Source of the DNA: Sclerurus mexicanus
Lineage: Eukaryota > Chordata > Aves > Passeriformes > Furnariidae
Assembly: GCA_013396755.1 (NCBI GenBank)
Contig: VWZF01003025.1
Coordinates: 1,002 to 65,001, forward strand
Length of the DNA stretch: 64,000 nucleotides
Direction of reading: 5' to 3'
The notes under the pieces are model-generated. The model searched no databases. It was not told where the DNA came from and saw only the letters and a list, made by a program, of their open reading frames with translations. This document shows positions 24,315 to 36,423 of the stretch, piece by piece. Made by a program: the position numbers and the translations under genes. Position 1 is the first letter of the stretch; every line of letters begins with the position of its first letter.

Positions 24315-24750
24315 GGGAATGGTCCCTCAGGGAATGGTCCCAAAGGGAATGGTCCCTCAGGAAATGGTCCCAAAGGGAATACACGGGAATGGTCCCTCAG
24401 GGAATGGTCCCAAAGGGAATGGTCCCACAGGGAATGGTCCCAAAGGGAATACATGGGAATGGTCCCTCAGGGAATGGTCCCAAAGGGAATACATGGGAAT
24501 GGTCCCTCAGGGAATGGTCCCTCAGGGAATACATGGGAATGGTCCCTCAGGGAATGGTCCCTCAGGGCATGGTCCCTCAGGGAATACAGGGGAATGGTCC
24601 CTCAGGGAATGATCCCTCAGGGAATGGTCCCAAAGGGAATACATGGGAATGATCCCTCAGGGAATGGTCTCTCAGGGAATGGTCCAAAGGGAATACATGG
24701 GAATGGTCCCTCAGGGAATGGTCCCTCAGGGAACACACGGGGCTGTTCCC
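24315..24750. repeat. 15-bp minisatellite, GGGAATGGTCCCTCA type
   Basis: The array mixes two main 15-bp units, GGGAATGGTCCCTCA and GGGAATGGTCCCAAA. At intervals a shorter 10-bp link (GGGAATACAT or GGGAATACAC) is inserted. There are rare variants (GATCCC, CCCACA, GGGCAT). I count 13 exact copies of CCCTCAGGG. The array is free of stop codons in all three plus frames and several minus frames, which creates a 232-residue open frame (24138-24836) and others that are not genes. Because each 10-bp link shifts the frame, that open frame changes between Gly-Asn-Gly-Pro, Arg-Glu-Trp-Ser and Gly-Met-Val-Pro motifs. The unit count is likely to vary between individuals. Confidence 0.95.
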
Positions 24751-24754
24751 TCCG

Positions 24755-24773
24755 TGGCCACCAGAGGGCCCCC
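24755..24773 (+). promoter_or_regulatory. CTCF-like binding site
   Basis: TGGCCACCAGAGGGCCCCC matches the well-known vertebrate CTCF core (CCASYAGRKGGCRS): 13 of 14 core positions fit, and the preceding TGG also fits. It lies directly after the minisatellite, inside the CpG-rich island. Occupancy would suggest an insulator or loop anchor, but that is inference from the motif alone. Confidence 0.5.
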
Positions 24774-24811
24774 TCGCCCCAGGCAAACCGGGCCGACCGT
24801 GTTACTTTAAC

Positions 24812-24870
24812 GGGGTTTAATTTAACCCCGGGTTAATTTAACCCCGGGTTAATTTAACCCCGGGTTAATT
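24812..24870. repeat. 16-bp palindromic tandem array
   Basis: One diverged 18-bp unit (GGGGTTTAATTTAACCCC) is followed by two exact GGGTTAATTTAACCCC units (24830-24845, 24846-24861) and a partial third. Each unit is an inverted repeat, GGGTTAA-T-TTAACCC. Neighbouring units also create CCCCGGG palindromes, so the whole array can fold in several registers. Confidence 0.95.
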
Positions 24871-24900
24871 CCAGGACTGGGGCGGCTCCCGGGGCGAAGG

Positions 24901-24960
24901 CCAAATTGCTGCGTTTGTGCCCAAATTGCTGCATTTGTGCCCAAATTGCTGCATTTCTGC
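24901..24960. repeat. 20-bp tandem array, three units
   Basis: Three adjacent units of CCAAATTGCTGCRTTTSTGC fill 24901-24920, 24921-24940 and 24941-24960. Differences are one base in the first unit (GCG for GCA) and one in the third (TTTCTGC). Its unit shares nothing with the two arrays to its left. Confidence 0.95.
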
Positions 24961-25030
24961 CCCCAGCGTGTGTCTCTCGCCCAGGCGGAGCCGTGGGAAG
25001 CACCTGGAAAAGGAGCCGTGGACAGGGAAT

Positions 25031-28000
25031 GCTGAGCCTTCCTCTCTCACACAAAGCTGAGCTGGAAGGATGAAATACCCTAAATACAGGGGGAAAGCTG
25101 AAATCAAGCAAAACGGGGCAAGTGTTCAGCTTTCATTTTTCCAGCTGAAAAGAGTCCCGAGTTCATCAGAACTTCGAAATCAGATCTTTGGCTTTTCGGA
25201 GTGGAAATGGAATGAAATTGCACTCTAAAAACTGTTGCGGGGGTGATAGATCTCCTCTTTGCGAGTACAATTGGACAACAGCTTTCTAATTTGACTTTTT
25301 TGTTGTTCTTTGAGAAGCCAGCCATGTAGACCTGGATCACACCCCTGCAGTCATCAGGGATGATGCAGGATGCCTGTGTTGCCTTCCAAGCTCAGTGTGC
25401 AGGGATGGAGGTAGCTCATGTCCTGCTGGTTAAAGATGGTTTATAACTTCATTTTCCGATGCTTTCAACTGAGGTGTTAAAGGTTTACCCACAAAGTCAA
25501 TGGAATTTTTCAGAGCTGCCAAACGCCATTGGTTTCTAAAAGAAATCTGCCCAAAAATGGTGCAGATGATATTAGCAAATTCTCATCCATTAAAAGAGCA
25601 GTTCTATGCTGAGAAGTGGAAGTGTTAAAAGAAAAAAGACACGCGCAAAGATTAATCAGTCATTCCTGACTCAAATACCCCTTTGCTCTGTGGTTGTAAG
25701 GCCGTTTGGAAGCCCTGTGACTCCTTTTCTTTCAGCTCAGAGCTTAGATGTTCCCAGCAAGAGGATGATAACTTTTGGCTTCTTTTACCCAATTTTTGGA
25801 GCACAGCTGAATGCTCATTTGGGTTGTATCCTATCTGTGGAAATTCCACTGAGCTCAGTGAAAATAGCTCACAAGGAGGGGCTGGAGGAGGAAAGAGCCT
25901 GAAATTTGGATTGAGCTGAGGTTGATAAATTGAAAACTTAATATCCACAAAACACTGATGGGTTCTGTTTGTGTATCCATAGTTACTCACCACATCTCCT
26001 TCCAGTATCCTGCATTCTAAGTGCAACAAGCAGTAAGAGAAAAAATAGTTACTTTATCTGGATCTTTGTTGCTTGAGGATACAAAATTCTTTTGAAAATA
26101 TCCCAAGTGGCTAGTGTAGTGTTTTATATTAGAGCAAGAATTTTTGGTCATATCCCAGCAGTTTAAGGAGATGTTTCAGGAGATCTTTACAATGAGAGGA
26201 CCTAAAGTTAGAAGTGTGGAAATGAGGTACAAAGAACCCAGTTCTATAATGTTCTATAATGTTGCTTTATCTAGGTATTATGGCTATTCCAAGTGGGCTA
26301 ATATGCTGCCTAAAGTGGTTTCAAAACAAGCATGTAACTGTGAAAGACATCTACTCTGTGAAAAATACAAAAGAGAGAGAGGTGCAATCATATGATTAAA
26401 ACTGAACCTTTGGAAGATGCAACTCTTACTTTGATTAGTATCAGCCTTACACTAAATTTAATGGAGGTTGTACAGAACATGGAATGGGGAATCCTCATAT
26501 AGTGGCAATATGGAAAATAACATTCTGAGGTTTCTGAAAACTACCTTTAGAATGCATTTTAAAATTAAGTGTAGATATGCTGACTTCAGAATCTGAAGAG
26601 AGTTCTCCTGAATTTCTTCCTTTTGTCATGCATTTCTTCCACAAATTTGAAAATGCGTAGTTTTGATTTCAATGAAATGGATTTCAGTAGAATTGGTTTG
26701 GAGAGCCATGCTGGGCTTTAGAATTTTGTTTGCAATTCAGAGGTCAAGGGCAGGATTTTTCACAAAATGAAAAATTATACTCTAAGAAGGTAATATGCTT
26801 AACATAAACATTTGTTATGATGAAAGATCCTTAAAAACCTGAAGGTTCATTGGAGTTCTTGGGGTTCACTGGAGCATAAATTTGTCTTCTAAAATGACAC
26901 TACTTTACATGCTTTTAAGTTTCCTTAATGTCTTAAAGTGGTTCAGCTGTAGCTCAGGTTTGATCACATGTAAAGATAAAGAACATAGGAATGCACAGAT
27001 ACCAATATTTACATTTTTATGTGCAAAGTTCATATGTTTGCATCTGGGTAAAAATGTTAGCATTTATCCCAATTTTAGGTACGAACACTGTGATCAAACT
27101 GGAGTTAATGGGCTCTGATAAGTGGTCAATAATATTTGGTCTTCAATATTCATTGACAAGGTTAAAATACATCTGCATTCATATCAGCTACAGCCAAGCC
27201 AGTTAGCTAAATATGAATTGAGTAGACATTTACTGATATGTTGGGATAGTTGAAGCATAATTTAATGGCAACCAAATGCTAAAAATATCTGTCAGTTTAT
27301 GGTCAATGTTGCTGAAAAAGTGCATCTAACTGCCTGGAAGGTATACCACACAAATTATGGCTCAGTTGTTTTAAGCAGAGCTATGGGTTTCTTGTATTAG
27401 CACTAAAATTATACTGACAAGTGCTGCTTTCCTTCCAGAATTACTTAATACGTCTCTTCTTAACTAGTTGCAGTATATATGAATCATATACTTTGGTCTG
27501 TAACTCCTGGAGTTGAGGCCATCAGCTGTTACTTTATCCTTCCTGTTCGAGTGTGTTTGGCAAAGAAAATGAGCACTGCAAAGTAAGAAAGTGATCCATT
27601 TTGTGTTTCCACTACTCTGGCCACTACTACAGTTGTATCATTCCCATTCTGTCAGGTGAGATCATTATTACATGTCTTGTCCTGGGCAGTTATTCTCATT
27701 TGGGGTGTGTAGGTTTTGAAGCAATCAGTCAGAGGTCAGATTTGTTCAGGGTGGGACCCTTTCCAAATTACTCCTGGAAGAGGTGGGACCAGTTCCTGAA
27801 GCAACTTTCTGTGAGTGGAAAAAATTATTTGGTGAAAAGCTGTAACATTTCATGCATCTTTTATAAGGCAGCACTGTATAAGAAAGCCTGAGAACAGACA
27901 GACTGAAAGTGAGCAAATGTCTTAACGGGAATTCATCAAAGTCAGCTCTTCTTTGGAATATAAGTTGAAGTACATCTGAATTGCTTCTCAGCACAATGAT

Positions 28001-31000
28001 TTTCTGATGTTGTGATCAGAACTATGATTCCATTATGGAGGCTGTTGTATTATTCTTCACCAAATGAGAGTAAATCACTATCCTCAGTCCCTTGTTGTGG
28101 AACTTTGACATCAAACCCAGCTGTGGATCTGCCTTTTGCTCCTGGAAATCCATCTTAATCAATAGCCAAACCTTTGTTAAAGTAAATATGAAACAACTGG
28201 AAGCCAAGTTAAAGCAATTTATCTTGTTTTGTCTTTATTATTTGCAGGCCATAACTGCTGTACTTAAGCAGCAACCACCGATACGGATAACAAATGGGAA
28301 ATGCCTACATTTAGAACAAGTGCAGAACTATAAATTATGAAGGAGATACTTGCCTGTGTGAAAGACCATTTTAAAGGTTTAAGTTTTCTGGAACAGCATT
28401 ACTGAAATAATAACTAAAGCGAGTGCACTTCCACTGGAGACTGGTAGTTACTGGTAATTGTGCTGCAGATACACTTTAGACATTGACCTCATGTCTCAGA
28501 CATTCAGCATACCGAAAGCTTGGTTGCTTAGCAGTGAATGCTAAGTGACATATTAAGTTCAACCAAATGTCAGTCATTGCAATGATGTCATGTTGTCCAA
28601 AACCCATTAATTACTTTGAAAATTCCCACAGTAACTGAAAATCTCAGATTATCTGCCTGAATTAATGGGAGCCCTGTAATTGAATGATGGATCCCATGCT
28701 GTTATTTTGTACCCTATGTGCTTTATGTATACTTTTTGAATGGAGATGGCAAATACAGATTTTGGTGATCTCCACTCATCTTAGAATCACTGACAATTTT
28801 AATACTATCATTAAGAACAGTCCTACTAATAGTAAGAAATGTGAAAGGTCATATTTCCTACAGTAAACCTTAGAAACTGCTATTCTTTGAGAGTGATATG
28901 CAAAGATTTTGGTGGAATGACATGTCTGAGAGTTGGACAGTCTGTACCAAAACCTCTAATTCCTGTTTTAGCAATGTTTGAGATTCCAAGGGAGAGAAAA
29001 GGAGTTGTTTTTTTTTTTTTTATATCACCTACTAATTGCAGTATCTTTTTTCTTTTTTTTCCTCTTCTGCCAGGAGTGTATAAAGAAAGTTTTGAAGTGT
29101 GTTTGTGCACTGAGTTACCAGGTTGTAGGTAAAGTCCAGAATAGTGCATGGGAATGCTTGGGGCTCCATGGTTTTGTCAGCCAAGAGCTGGCACGTGCTT
29201 TCTTACAAGCAATTACAGGATGGAGGGCACTGTTGTTCATCCAGACCCCTCTTTAGGCTCCTGGGAGAGATGGGGCAGATCCCTTTTTGGTGGTGTCAAA
29301 AGCCGGTCTCCCCTTCTCCATTTGCTCGCAAGTTGTCAGCAGTTACTGTGTTTCATGGGATCTGGCTTTGGTGCTGCTCTGTTTTTACAGGCCAACACCT
29401 ATAATAGTAGAAAAAAACCTCCAAATTCATATTATGAGACTTGAGGAAATATTTTCGAGTGATAATATTCCAGACAAAACATGTCTCTTCATTGATGGAA
29501 GCTTTGCAAACACTTTGCAGTCTCCTTGATTTTTCTGAAACCAGGTCTTGGTGAGATTTATAATATAACCTTGTTCTTGAGTCTTTCCTTTGAGAAAGAG
29601 TGTGTGTCCTTTAAAAACGGAATAAAAAGAGAGAGGGAGATTTATTGGAGTCAGTCAAACATAACCTATATTGAACTTATACAAAATAGTGTATTAGATC
29701 ATTAATACATATAACACAGTCAATATAAAAAAGAGAGCTAAGTCCCCAGAATATACACAAATAAAAATGCAAGCACAAGCAGTGCTTGGCTATCTAAAAA
29801 GTGGGACTAGTACTCAGTTCACCAAAGTTGAACTAAGTCTTTTGGAATCGGTGGAGTGATTCTGGCTTTATTCCAGCCAAGGACTGGTCAGCAGGATCTA
29901 TTTTGGGGATGAAGAATGCCCCAAAGTGCTGAATGTAGAAGTCAGGGCCACTGGGGCATATCGTTATCCATTTCACACTGTGGAATGGGCTGTGTAATTA
30001 CCTTCCTAGACTGAGGAACCAACAGGCCTGCAGAAACCTGGCTGTCCAAGCCATCTTCTGCTTTTAGCAAGCTCATTTATTTGCAGCGTTTTGCTAACGT
30101 TGCCATTTAAGCTGCCTAAGAGCCAAACCCATTGTGACTTGCCCCTCCCCAAAGGGATATCTCCTTTCCTAGTGTGCTAACTCTGGAAATGCAGCAGAAG
30201 AATGGAATATCCCTAAAATTGCACGTCTCTGCCAGGAAAATCAGATTTCACTCCTGAATCTCAAAGCATCTCTTATTATTAATAGCAAACATGTATGTAG
30301 CAACTGTGTTTGCATTGCACTTTACCAAAAGGAACAGGACATTCTCCTCGCCCTGATTAATATGCAGGCTGAATAAACCAAGTGTGGCATACTAAATTAA
30401 TCTATTTAAAAAAACATATTTAGCTTCCAGTGCCCCAGACAGCTGTCACTTTTATATTCTTGGTGCTTTGGGTTTTTTTTTCTTGAAAATAGGCCCGTAA
30501 GACAGGGTAATGCTGTTATTTCTATAGGTAACTAAGGCACAAGAAGCTGATTAGCTGGAGTTCACACAAAAACATATATGGCTGATGAGGGACCTAAACC
30601 AACACATTCTGGCAGCGTGTTCTGTTCTGACACTTTCTGTTGTCCTGGCTGACGCATTTCTCTTGAAATCAGGCAAAAGAAGTCAAGGACGAAAGAAACA
30701 ACTTTTACTTTAAACGTCCTCTCTTGCTGGACATCCTGCAAGCAGACTGTGGGTTCTTTGCCCGTTTTTAGGACCTCAGGAAACACCTGCATTCAGAAGG
30801 AACTCCTCTAAACCCACAACTCTCAGATGGAATATATCTGATTGCCAGACTTCTCAGTCATGAAGTGGGTAGGACAGTGTAGAGGAGTATGTAGAAAGGT
30901 TCTGTTATCACTAATCACAGAAAGTAAAGGAAGTATTGCTTAAGGCATGTTTTAGAATATTTTAGATGCTTGTTGGTATTTTTTATACAAGCTCAGTGGA

Positions 31001-33744
31001 TTTTTTTCTCCACATCTTGGAAAATGGATTTCAGGTTAAATTTACTGCATGTTATACACAACCACATAAGGGTTCAAAGTTACAGAACTCACTACCTATC
31101 AAAACAGTTGCTGGTGGGAGTCACTTTTGCTCACTTTTCCAAGGCAAAGCAAGAATCAAAAACTGCAGTAAAAGCTTGCTGTTAATTTTGAATTATTGAG
31201 CACACATACCCTCAATTGTCTAAACCTCTCCTACACTGACGTCAGTAACATAGTGGAAATGTTGTCAGCAACTGGCTGCATCAAAGCTCAGCTTCTGAAG
31301 CCCAGCTCTGTGGTATTGCAATAGAGAGCACATGTACCATTCCCAACTAATTAACCAAACGGTGTTTAAGACATGCTAACTTAGCTGAGTACAGGAAAGC
31401 CAGGCTGTTGTGAACTTCCATAGGGGAAAATAAGAAGGATGAGTGTCTTTCTTGGCAAATTCCTGGTTTGGAAAGGGTCACTTTGAATATTAATGGAAGC
31501 AAAATAAACTAATCTAATGTAGAGATTCTAAGATTAAAAGCTTAACCTTGATCTTTTCTTCAGTACCCAGAACCATAGCACTGGATCATCTAGATGTAGA
31601 AACACAGAATATTGAGTGATCATGTTCTTAATTACAGAGCATATTTTACATAACCAACCAACTCACCTGAGGCTGAAGGTGTCCCCTTTTCACTCAGTAC
31701 CTGTCACCGCTGAGATTTCCTGTTTGAACAGTTCACTTACCACCTTCTGGACTCATTTATGCCAAGCAGTGTGGCAAGTTCCAAACATGGAAAATACACA
31801 GCTCTTCCACTAGTGTGTCTAGCAGACAAGAAAATAGGAAAATAGGGAGCAAAAGCAGCAAGGATGGAACCCACCCAAAGTACTCCAACCACTAAACAGT
31901 TTCTCAGGATACTGTACCTGCTTTCACTAGTCAGAAATCATTTGTAGACATGACCAAACGTAAGTGAGTAGGTACTTTTTCACTTAGAGGGAAGGTTAGC
32001 TTTCATTTAACCTGATGATATTTCGATTTTGGATTATATGCTTTAATGTATATTTTATCACAGGACTGAACGTGAGCCAATTTTATCTTGGCATTTACTG
32101 GAATGTCACTTTTTTTTTAAATTGAGGTTTCCTGAAATGTGGTTGATTTTGCAAATTTAAAAAGTGTAGAAAGCCACATTCTTGATCCTCTTTTAAGAAT
32201 CAGATCTTATCAAACTTGTGTTTTTCTACCATAAATTCCCATGTGTATAGAACAATGCCTTATTTCATTAAAATATTTCTACTAAGCATTTTGAAAAATA
32301 TTTTAATAGAGACATTTACATTTTTGTGCCTTCATTTTGTATTTCTAATAGATCTTGTCAGACAGAAGAAATCTATAAATATCATGTATTGTACAATCTG
32401 GTTTTAGCTTCTGAATAGTTCTGACTCAGCACAGAGTGTAAAAAGCCAATGGCTGTTGAAATTGGGTTGGTTCTATTTGGTTGACTGAGATGGTCAAATA
32501 TGCCAAAATAAGCACAAACTCTACCAGCTCTACTAAATAGTTTTCTGTTTCTATTTGTCTCAAAATTAACTAAACACTCTTCAGTTTTGCATTAAGAGTT
32601 ATTTGAGTTGACTTCTGCTTTTTCAAGTAGGAATACATCTATGTTCATCTTTTGGTGTAAAATTGCGTTTTTTGGTGTGTCTTCGTAGTATCACTTTCTG
32701 TTTAATGAAGTGTATGTGTAATTCAGGGAAAAAAGTGCTTCCCCAGATGTCTTAACAAAAAAGACTCTAAAACTTGTGAGAATATAGGAAAAAAACCATG
32801 ATGGTGTTCTTAACTTAGCTATGTCTGACATGCTTACTGGTTCTTATTGTCACACTGTTTTTATTTAGTTCCACAAATGCAGACCAAGCATGTCATGTCC
32901 CTTTCTGGAAGTGGGAGGGGGGAGAGGGGTGTGTGACCTCTTTTTATCAGGCTGAGTTTGCACATCTGTAGGATGCAAAGCAAGAAGGTCTTATGGCCAT
33001 CTTGTGGTCTGTGGCCACAGGGAGAAGAGCTGATGCACTGGTCTTTGATGTGTTTGATGTTGTTTAATGTTCTCCATCCCACACAGTTGGATCAATTGTG
33101 TTTTATCAATCATCCCGAAATAGCTGTTTGCAAAATTAGAACACCCTTGGCTGGAGCAGAGAATAATGCTGACTCCCACTTCTTGATTCCCTGTTTCTTC
33201 AGGTTAAAAGTAATTTGTTGGTCTCCATTGTGCACAGCCTTTGATGTATTAGAGGGGGATCAGTTTTGCATACATAACCTCCCCTGCCACTTAGAGAAGC
33301 TGCACAAGTCCAGTGCAAGATCCTCCCTGCATAGTAAGTGCCAGCACAGGCTGGAAATGAAATCCATCTGAGATGGGCAGCAGTGTTGGCCTTCACCACG
33401 TTTCCCAAAGCTAAATGCAAGATGTTTAAAAGGCTGATTCATTTGCTGGAGGTTACCTGTGATCCTAAGGCAGATCATTCCCATAGCAATTCTAGATGGA
33501 CAGCCAGGCTCCTGATTGCTTCCCATTCCCTGAGCTGTCAGTAAAGCCACTGTATGATATTCCTATTACTTTGTTCTGTGTTTCCCAATCTCCTGTCTTT
33601 GTACTGCCTCAGTTTGGTTCTTTTCAGACAAAAGCAGAAAGGAGAGTTGTTTAGAGAGTTTCTGTGAGGGGCAAGCTGCAGATTCCCCCCCACCACTGGA
33701 GTTGTAAGGCAGCTGCCTTTCTCTGAGAAGGGTATGTAAACAGA
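25031..33744. other. Unique AT-rich noncoding stretch
   Basis: No supported gene. Features seen are a short direct repeat TTCTATAATG x2 (about 26242-26262), T runs at 29008-29021 and about 29045-29060, and a full CRE palindrome at 31237-31244. At about 30480-30570 the words TAACTAAGGCACAAGAAG and GGAGTTCACAC recall the 3' part of a MIR SINE, but too weakly to call. Open frames of up to 137 residues (32958-33371 plus) and 125 residues (25652-26029 minus) have no family resemblance and overlap other open frames. Confidence 0.5.
31235..31246. promoter_or_regulatory. 12-bp palindrome containing a CRE
   Basis: ACTGACGTCAGT is its own reverse complement and holds a full CREB/ATF site, TGACGTCA. 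It stands alone in unique AT-rich sequence, with no promoter elements that I recognise nearby. Confidence 0.25.
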
Positions 33745-33895
33745 ACCACAGAATCATTTAGGTTGGAAAAGACCTCTGAGATCACCAAGTCCAACCTTTG
33801 ACTGATCACTACCTTGTCAACCAGTTGTTTCTTGAATACATGTTAAGAGCTGTTAAAGGCAATCCATCCCAGTGACTGAGTGGTGGCACAACACA
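33745..33895 (-). mobile_element. CR1 LINE 3' tail fragment
   Basis: Read on the plus strand, ACAGAATCATTTAGGTTGGA, AAAGACCTCTGAGATCACC and AGTCCAACCTTTGACTGATC are the reverse complement of the CR1 3' end. The lower-similarity part (GTTAAAGGCAATCCATCCCAG, then GTGGTGG) follows the consensus further inward. The abrupt left edge at about 33745 is the element's 3' terminus. It is 5'-truncated at about 33895. Confidence 0.85.
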
Positions 33896-36423
33896 AGTTT
33901 AAGATGTTCATCCTAGAACTAGGGTCAGCTGAGATCTGTACTATTGTTCTTACTGTCAGCTGATGAGTTTCTGACCAAAATTATAGAATATGTTGTGTAC
34001 AATAGCAGGGGAGTTGACTCAAGAGTGTAGGAGGTCTGCCCCAGTTCTTTGTCTCTACCAAAACCCCAACTGCTGGGTTAAAAAATTGGCTCAGTTTCTA
34101 TTAAAGGAATGCTGAAAGCCCTTGTGAAGATGCAGTACCCTCTGGGAGGCTTGGTCACAAATGTAGATGTTAGCGCCCCTCAAAGGCATTGAGGGACATC
34201 TCTGATATGTGGGTGTCCTGGGAAGGGCTTATGCTGAAATATGTGTAAAATTAACACAGGGGAAAAAAAATCTGTTGGAAACAACCACTTAGCAATTATG
34301 TATAAAATACAACCATTGCAGCTGTTGTTTCCAGTGTTTAGATGCTGATAGTCGTGTGTTATTTGGGGAGAAGTTTCATCACCTTTGGTCTGCAAATATT
34401 AAAAAAATGGAATTATGTTCTGCACATGAGCAAAAAATTTGAGCCTAGTCTTAGGAAAGAGGGTTATATGCTACAGTTATATGTTTTATATCTGCAGCCC
34501 TCTTAAGACAGTTGCAGAAAATTATATTGGAAATGACAGAAAAAGTAAGATTATGCAGCATTCAAAGCATACTGATTTCATTGTGAATGTAGTATTTAAT
34601 AAAAGAAAGGGGGGAATATATTCCTGTAGGTTTTGAGTATTTGTGACAACATACATGTTAATTGTTGTCAGTCTGTGCAACTGGAGGTCAAAATCTATAT
34701 TTTGAGTAGTTTTAAAATTTCACAGAAGCCTGTTTTTAACCAATTTTATTTGACTTTCCATTAATGAGTAAGATGAATGCACATGCAAAACGTTAAGTTA
34801 TAGTTAACTGGGAGTGTTTTCAAATATTCTGAAGAATAGGATGAGAAAAACTGTGTGGGAAAATACTGCATAGTGTTTGCTAAAGAGAAATATTCACACC
34901 TATTCCAGCTGCTGGCTGCAGATGTTTATACACGTCACACATTATTCTGTAAGACTTTACTCTCTGTTTCCTTTGGTTTTACACTGCAAAAAGATTTATT
35001 TTTTTAATCCAGAGATTTCTGACATTAATGGGACACAACCTCAAAGTGGAGAGAAAGGATAAAAATAGGAAAAAGTGTAATTTCTGATCAGAAATAAACA
35101 TATAATTGAATGTTCCATTAGGTCACAATGAATATGTCCTGTTCAATAGGAAATGAGGGGAAAATGTTGCTTTCAGGTGAGAGTTTTGCAATATATAAAT
35201 CATGCACATAATGTTTCTGAAGGAATTTATCCAATTGATCATGCAGCTAGCAGAGAAACCACTGAGGAAACAACCCATGACAATAGGCTTCATTGTTCTT
35301 TACAGAATTCCTCATGTATTATTTTGCCTTATTTTGTTGGAACAGCCCTCTCAACTTGTAAGGCAATAAAATTCCAGTTGAACCAGACAATAAGATCAGA
35401 TCCCTACCCATGGTATTTGTAGGACAGATACTGCAACATCACCAGAGCACGCACTTGTATCTAAGAATGTGACCTCCTCTAGGGTAGCATGCCCCAATGT
35501 ATGGCCTTTAAGGTGAAAACAGCAGTTATTTTATGGCATTTATACTGGCTAAAGTAGTTAAGGGGACAAGCACTGCATCCTATATAGATGGAAGCAGATG
35601 CCATCTTAACTTTGCAGTGCAAAATTCCAGCCTGTGGAAATATTGCAGACTCTTGGCATCAAGAGCAGCTGCTGTTCAATAATACACCTGGTCTATTTTT
35701 CCTCTGTCTTGCTTACAAATTGCTGGACCAACATATAAAGAACTCGGTTCTTTTACTTAGTGTGTGATCTGTAGTAGGTGTTTGTTCCTCAGTTTCCCCT
35801 TCTGGGAGGGACAGAATCTTTCTTGCAGGAGACCAGAAGTACCTGTGAGACACAGGAACAATTATGGATCAATTCCTTTGAAATCACCTGGTAAATGAGT
35901 CTGTGGACAGTTAACAGCTCAAATTGTTTTGCCTTGGCACATGTGGCAGTGAGGATGTTCCTGTTCCCTGATGAGCTTGACTCCTCAGAGCAAGATTGGC
36001 ATCAGTGCTCCATTAATGCCAACTCAAGATACAGTCAATACAAATCTCACTGCAGTATTACCTTATTAATTCAGGCTCTGGGCAAACATGACTTTCTGTA
36101 GAATTATTGGAACTGGTGGCAAGCTAATGACAATAGAGTTCACAACATGGGCCTTTCAGAGCTGCCCACAGGCTGTTTTGCTCTATTCCCCATGCACTAA
36201 TCAGAGAAATTAATCACAGAACTAATGAGAGTTCATGTAAATAGACAATGAAGAAAAGGACACATGTTACCTTAGCATATTGTTGCATCTTAACGTGTAT
36301 ATGCAAATAAAAACCCCAAAGATTTTCAACTTTAAATAATTCTCTGCCATCCAGCTTAAGTTGTTTTTTATCCCTTAGAAGGCATTTCCTTTGGCTTAAA
36401 ACTGACGGGAATTTGTCTTTTCT
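33896..36423. other. Unique AT-rich noncoding stretch
   Basis: No gene, transposon or tandem repeat was recognised. Open frames are at most 89 residues. I see nothing notable here. Confidence 0.55.

Larger units (their letters stand above)
24165..25030. promoter_or_regulatory. GC-rich CpG island with three tandem arrays
   Basis: This island interrupts AT-rich, CpG-poor DNA with sharp edges. The left part (24165-24314) carries many CpGs and G runs (CGGCGGGACGGTCGGGG). A 15-bp minisatellite follows (24315-24750), then a CTCF-like site (24755-24773), a 16-bp palindromic array (24812-24870), a GC-rich spacer (GGCGGCTCCCGGGGCGAAGG) and a 20-bp array (24901-24960). CpGs persist to about 25020. It could be an unmethylated regulatory element, a promoter of an unannotated transcript, or a recombination-prone GC-biased spot. 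No coding gene starts here that I can support. Confidence 0.45.

Noticed and set aside
24138..24836. 232-residue Gly/Pro/Arg-rich open frame
   Set aside because: It is the translation of a stop-free minisatellite; the reading phase slips at each 10-bp link, so it encodes three unrelated repeats.
29590..30010. Possible second LTR (TTTATT near a purine-rich edge)
   Set aside because: No TATA box, no paired ends and no repeat of the sequence in the window.
30480..30570. MIR-like SINE fragment
   Set aside because: Only two short blocks resemble the MIR 3' region, which is not enough without an alignment score.
32911..32934. G-run (GGGAGGGGGGAGAGGGG) as a G-quadruplex
   Set aside because: Only three separated G runs with proper loops are present.
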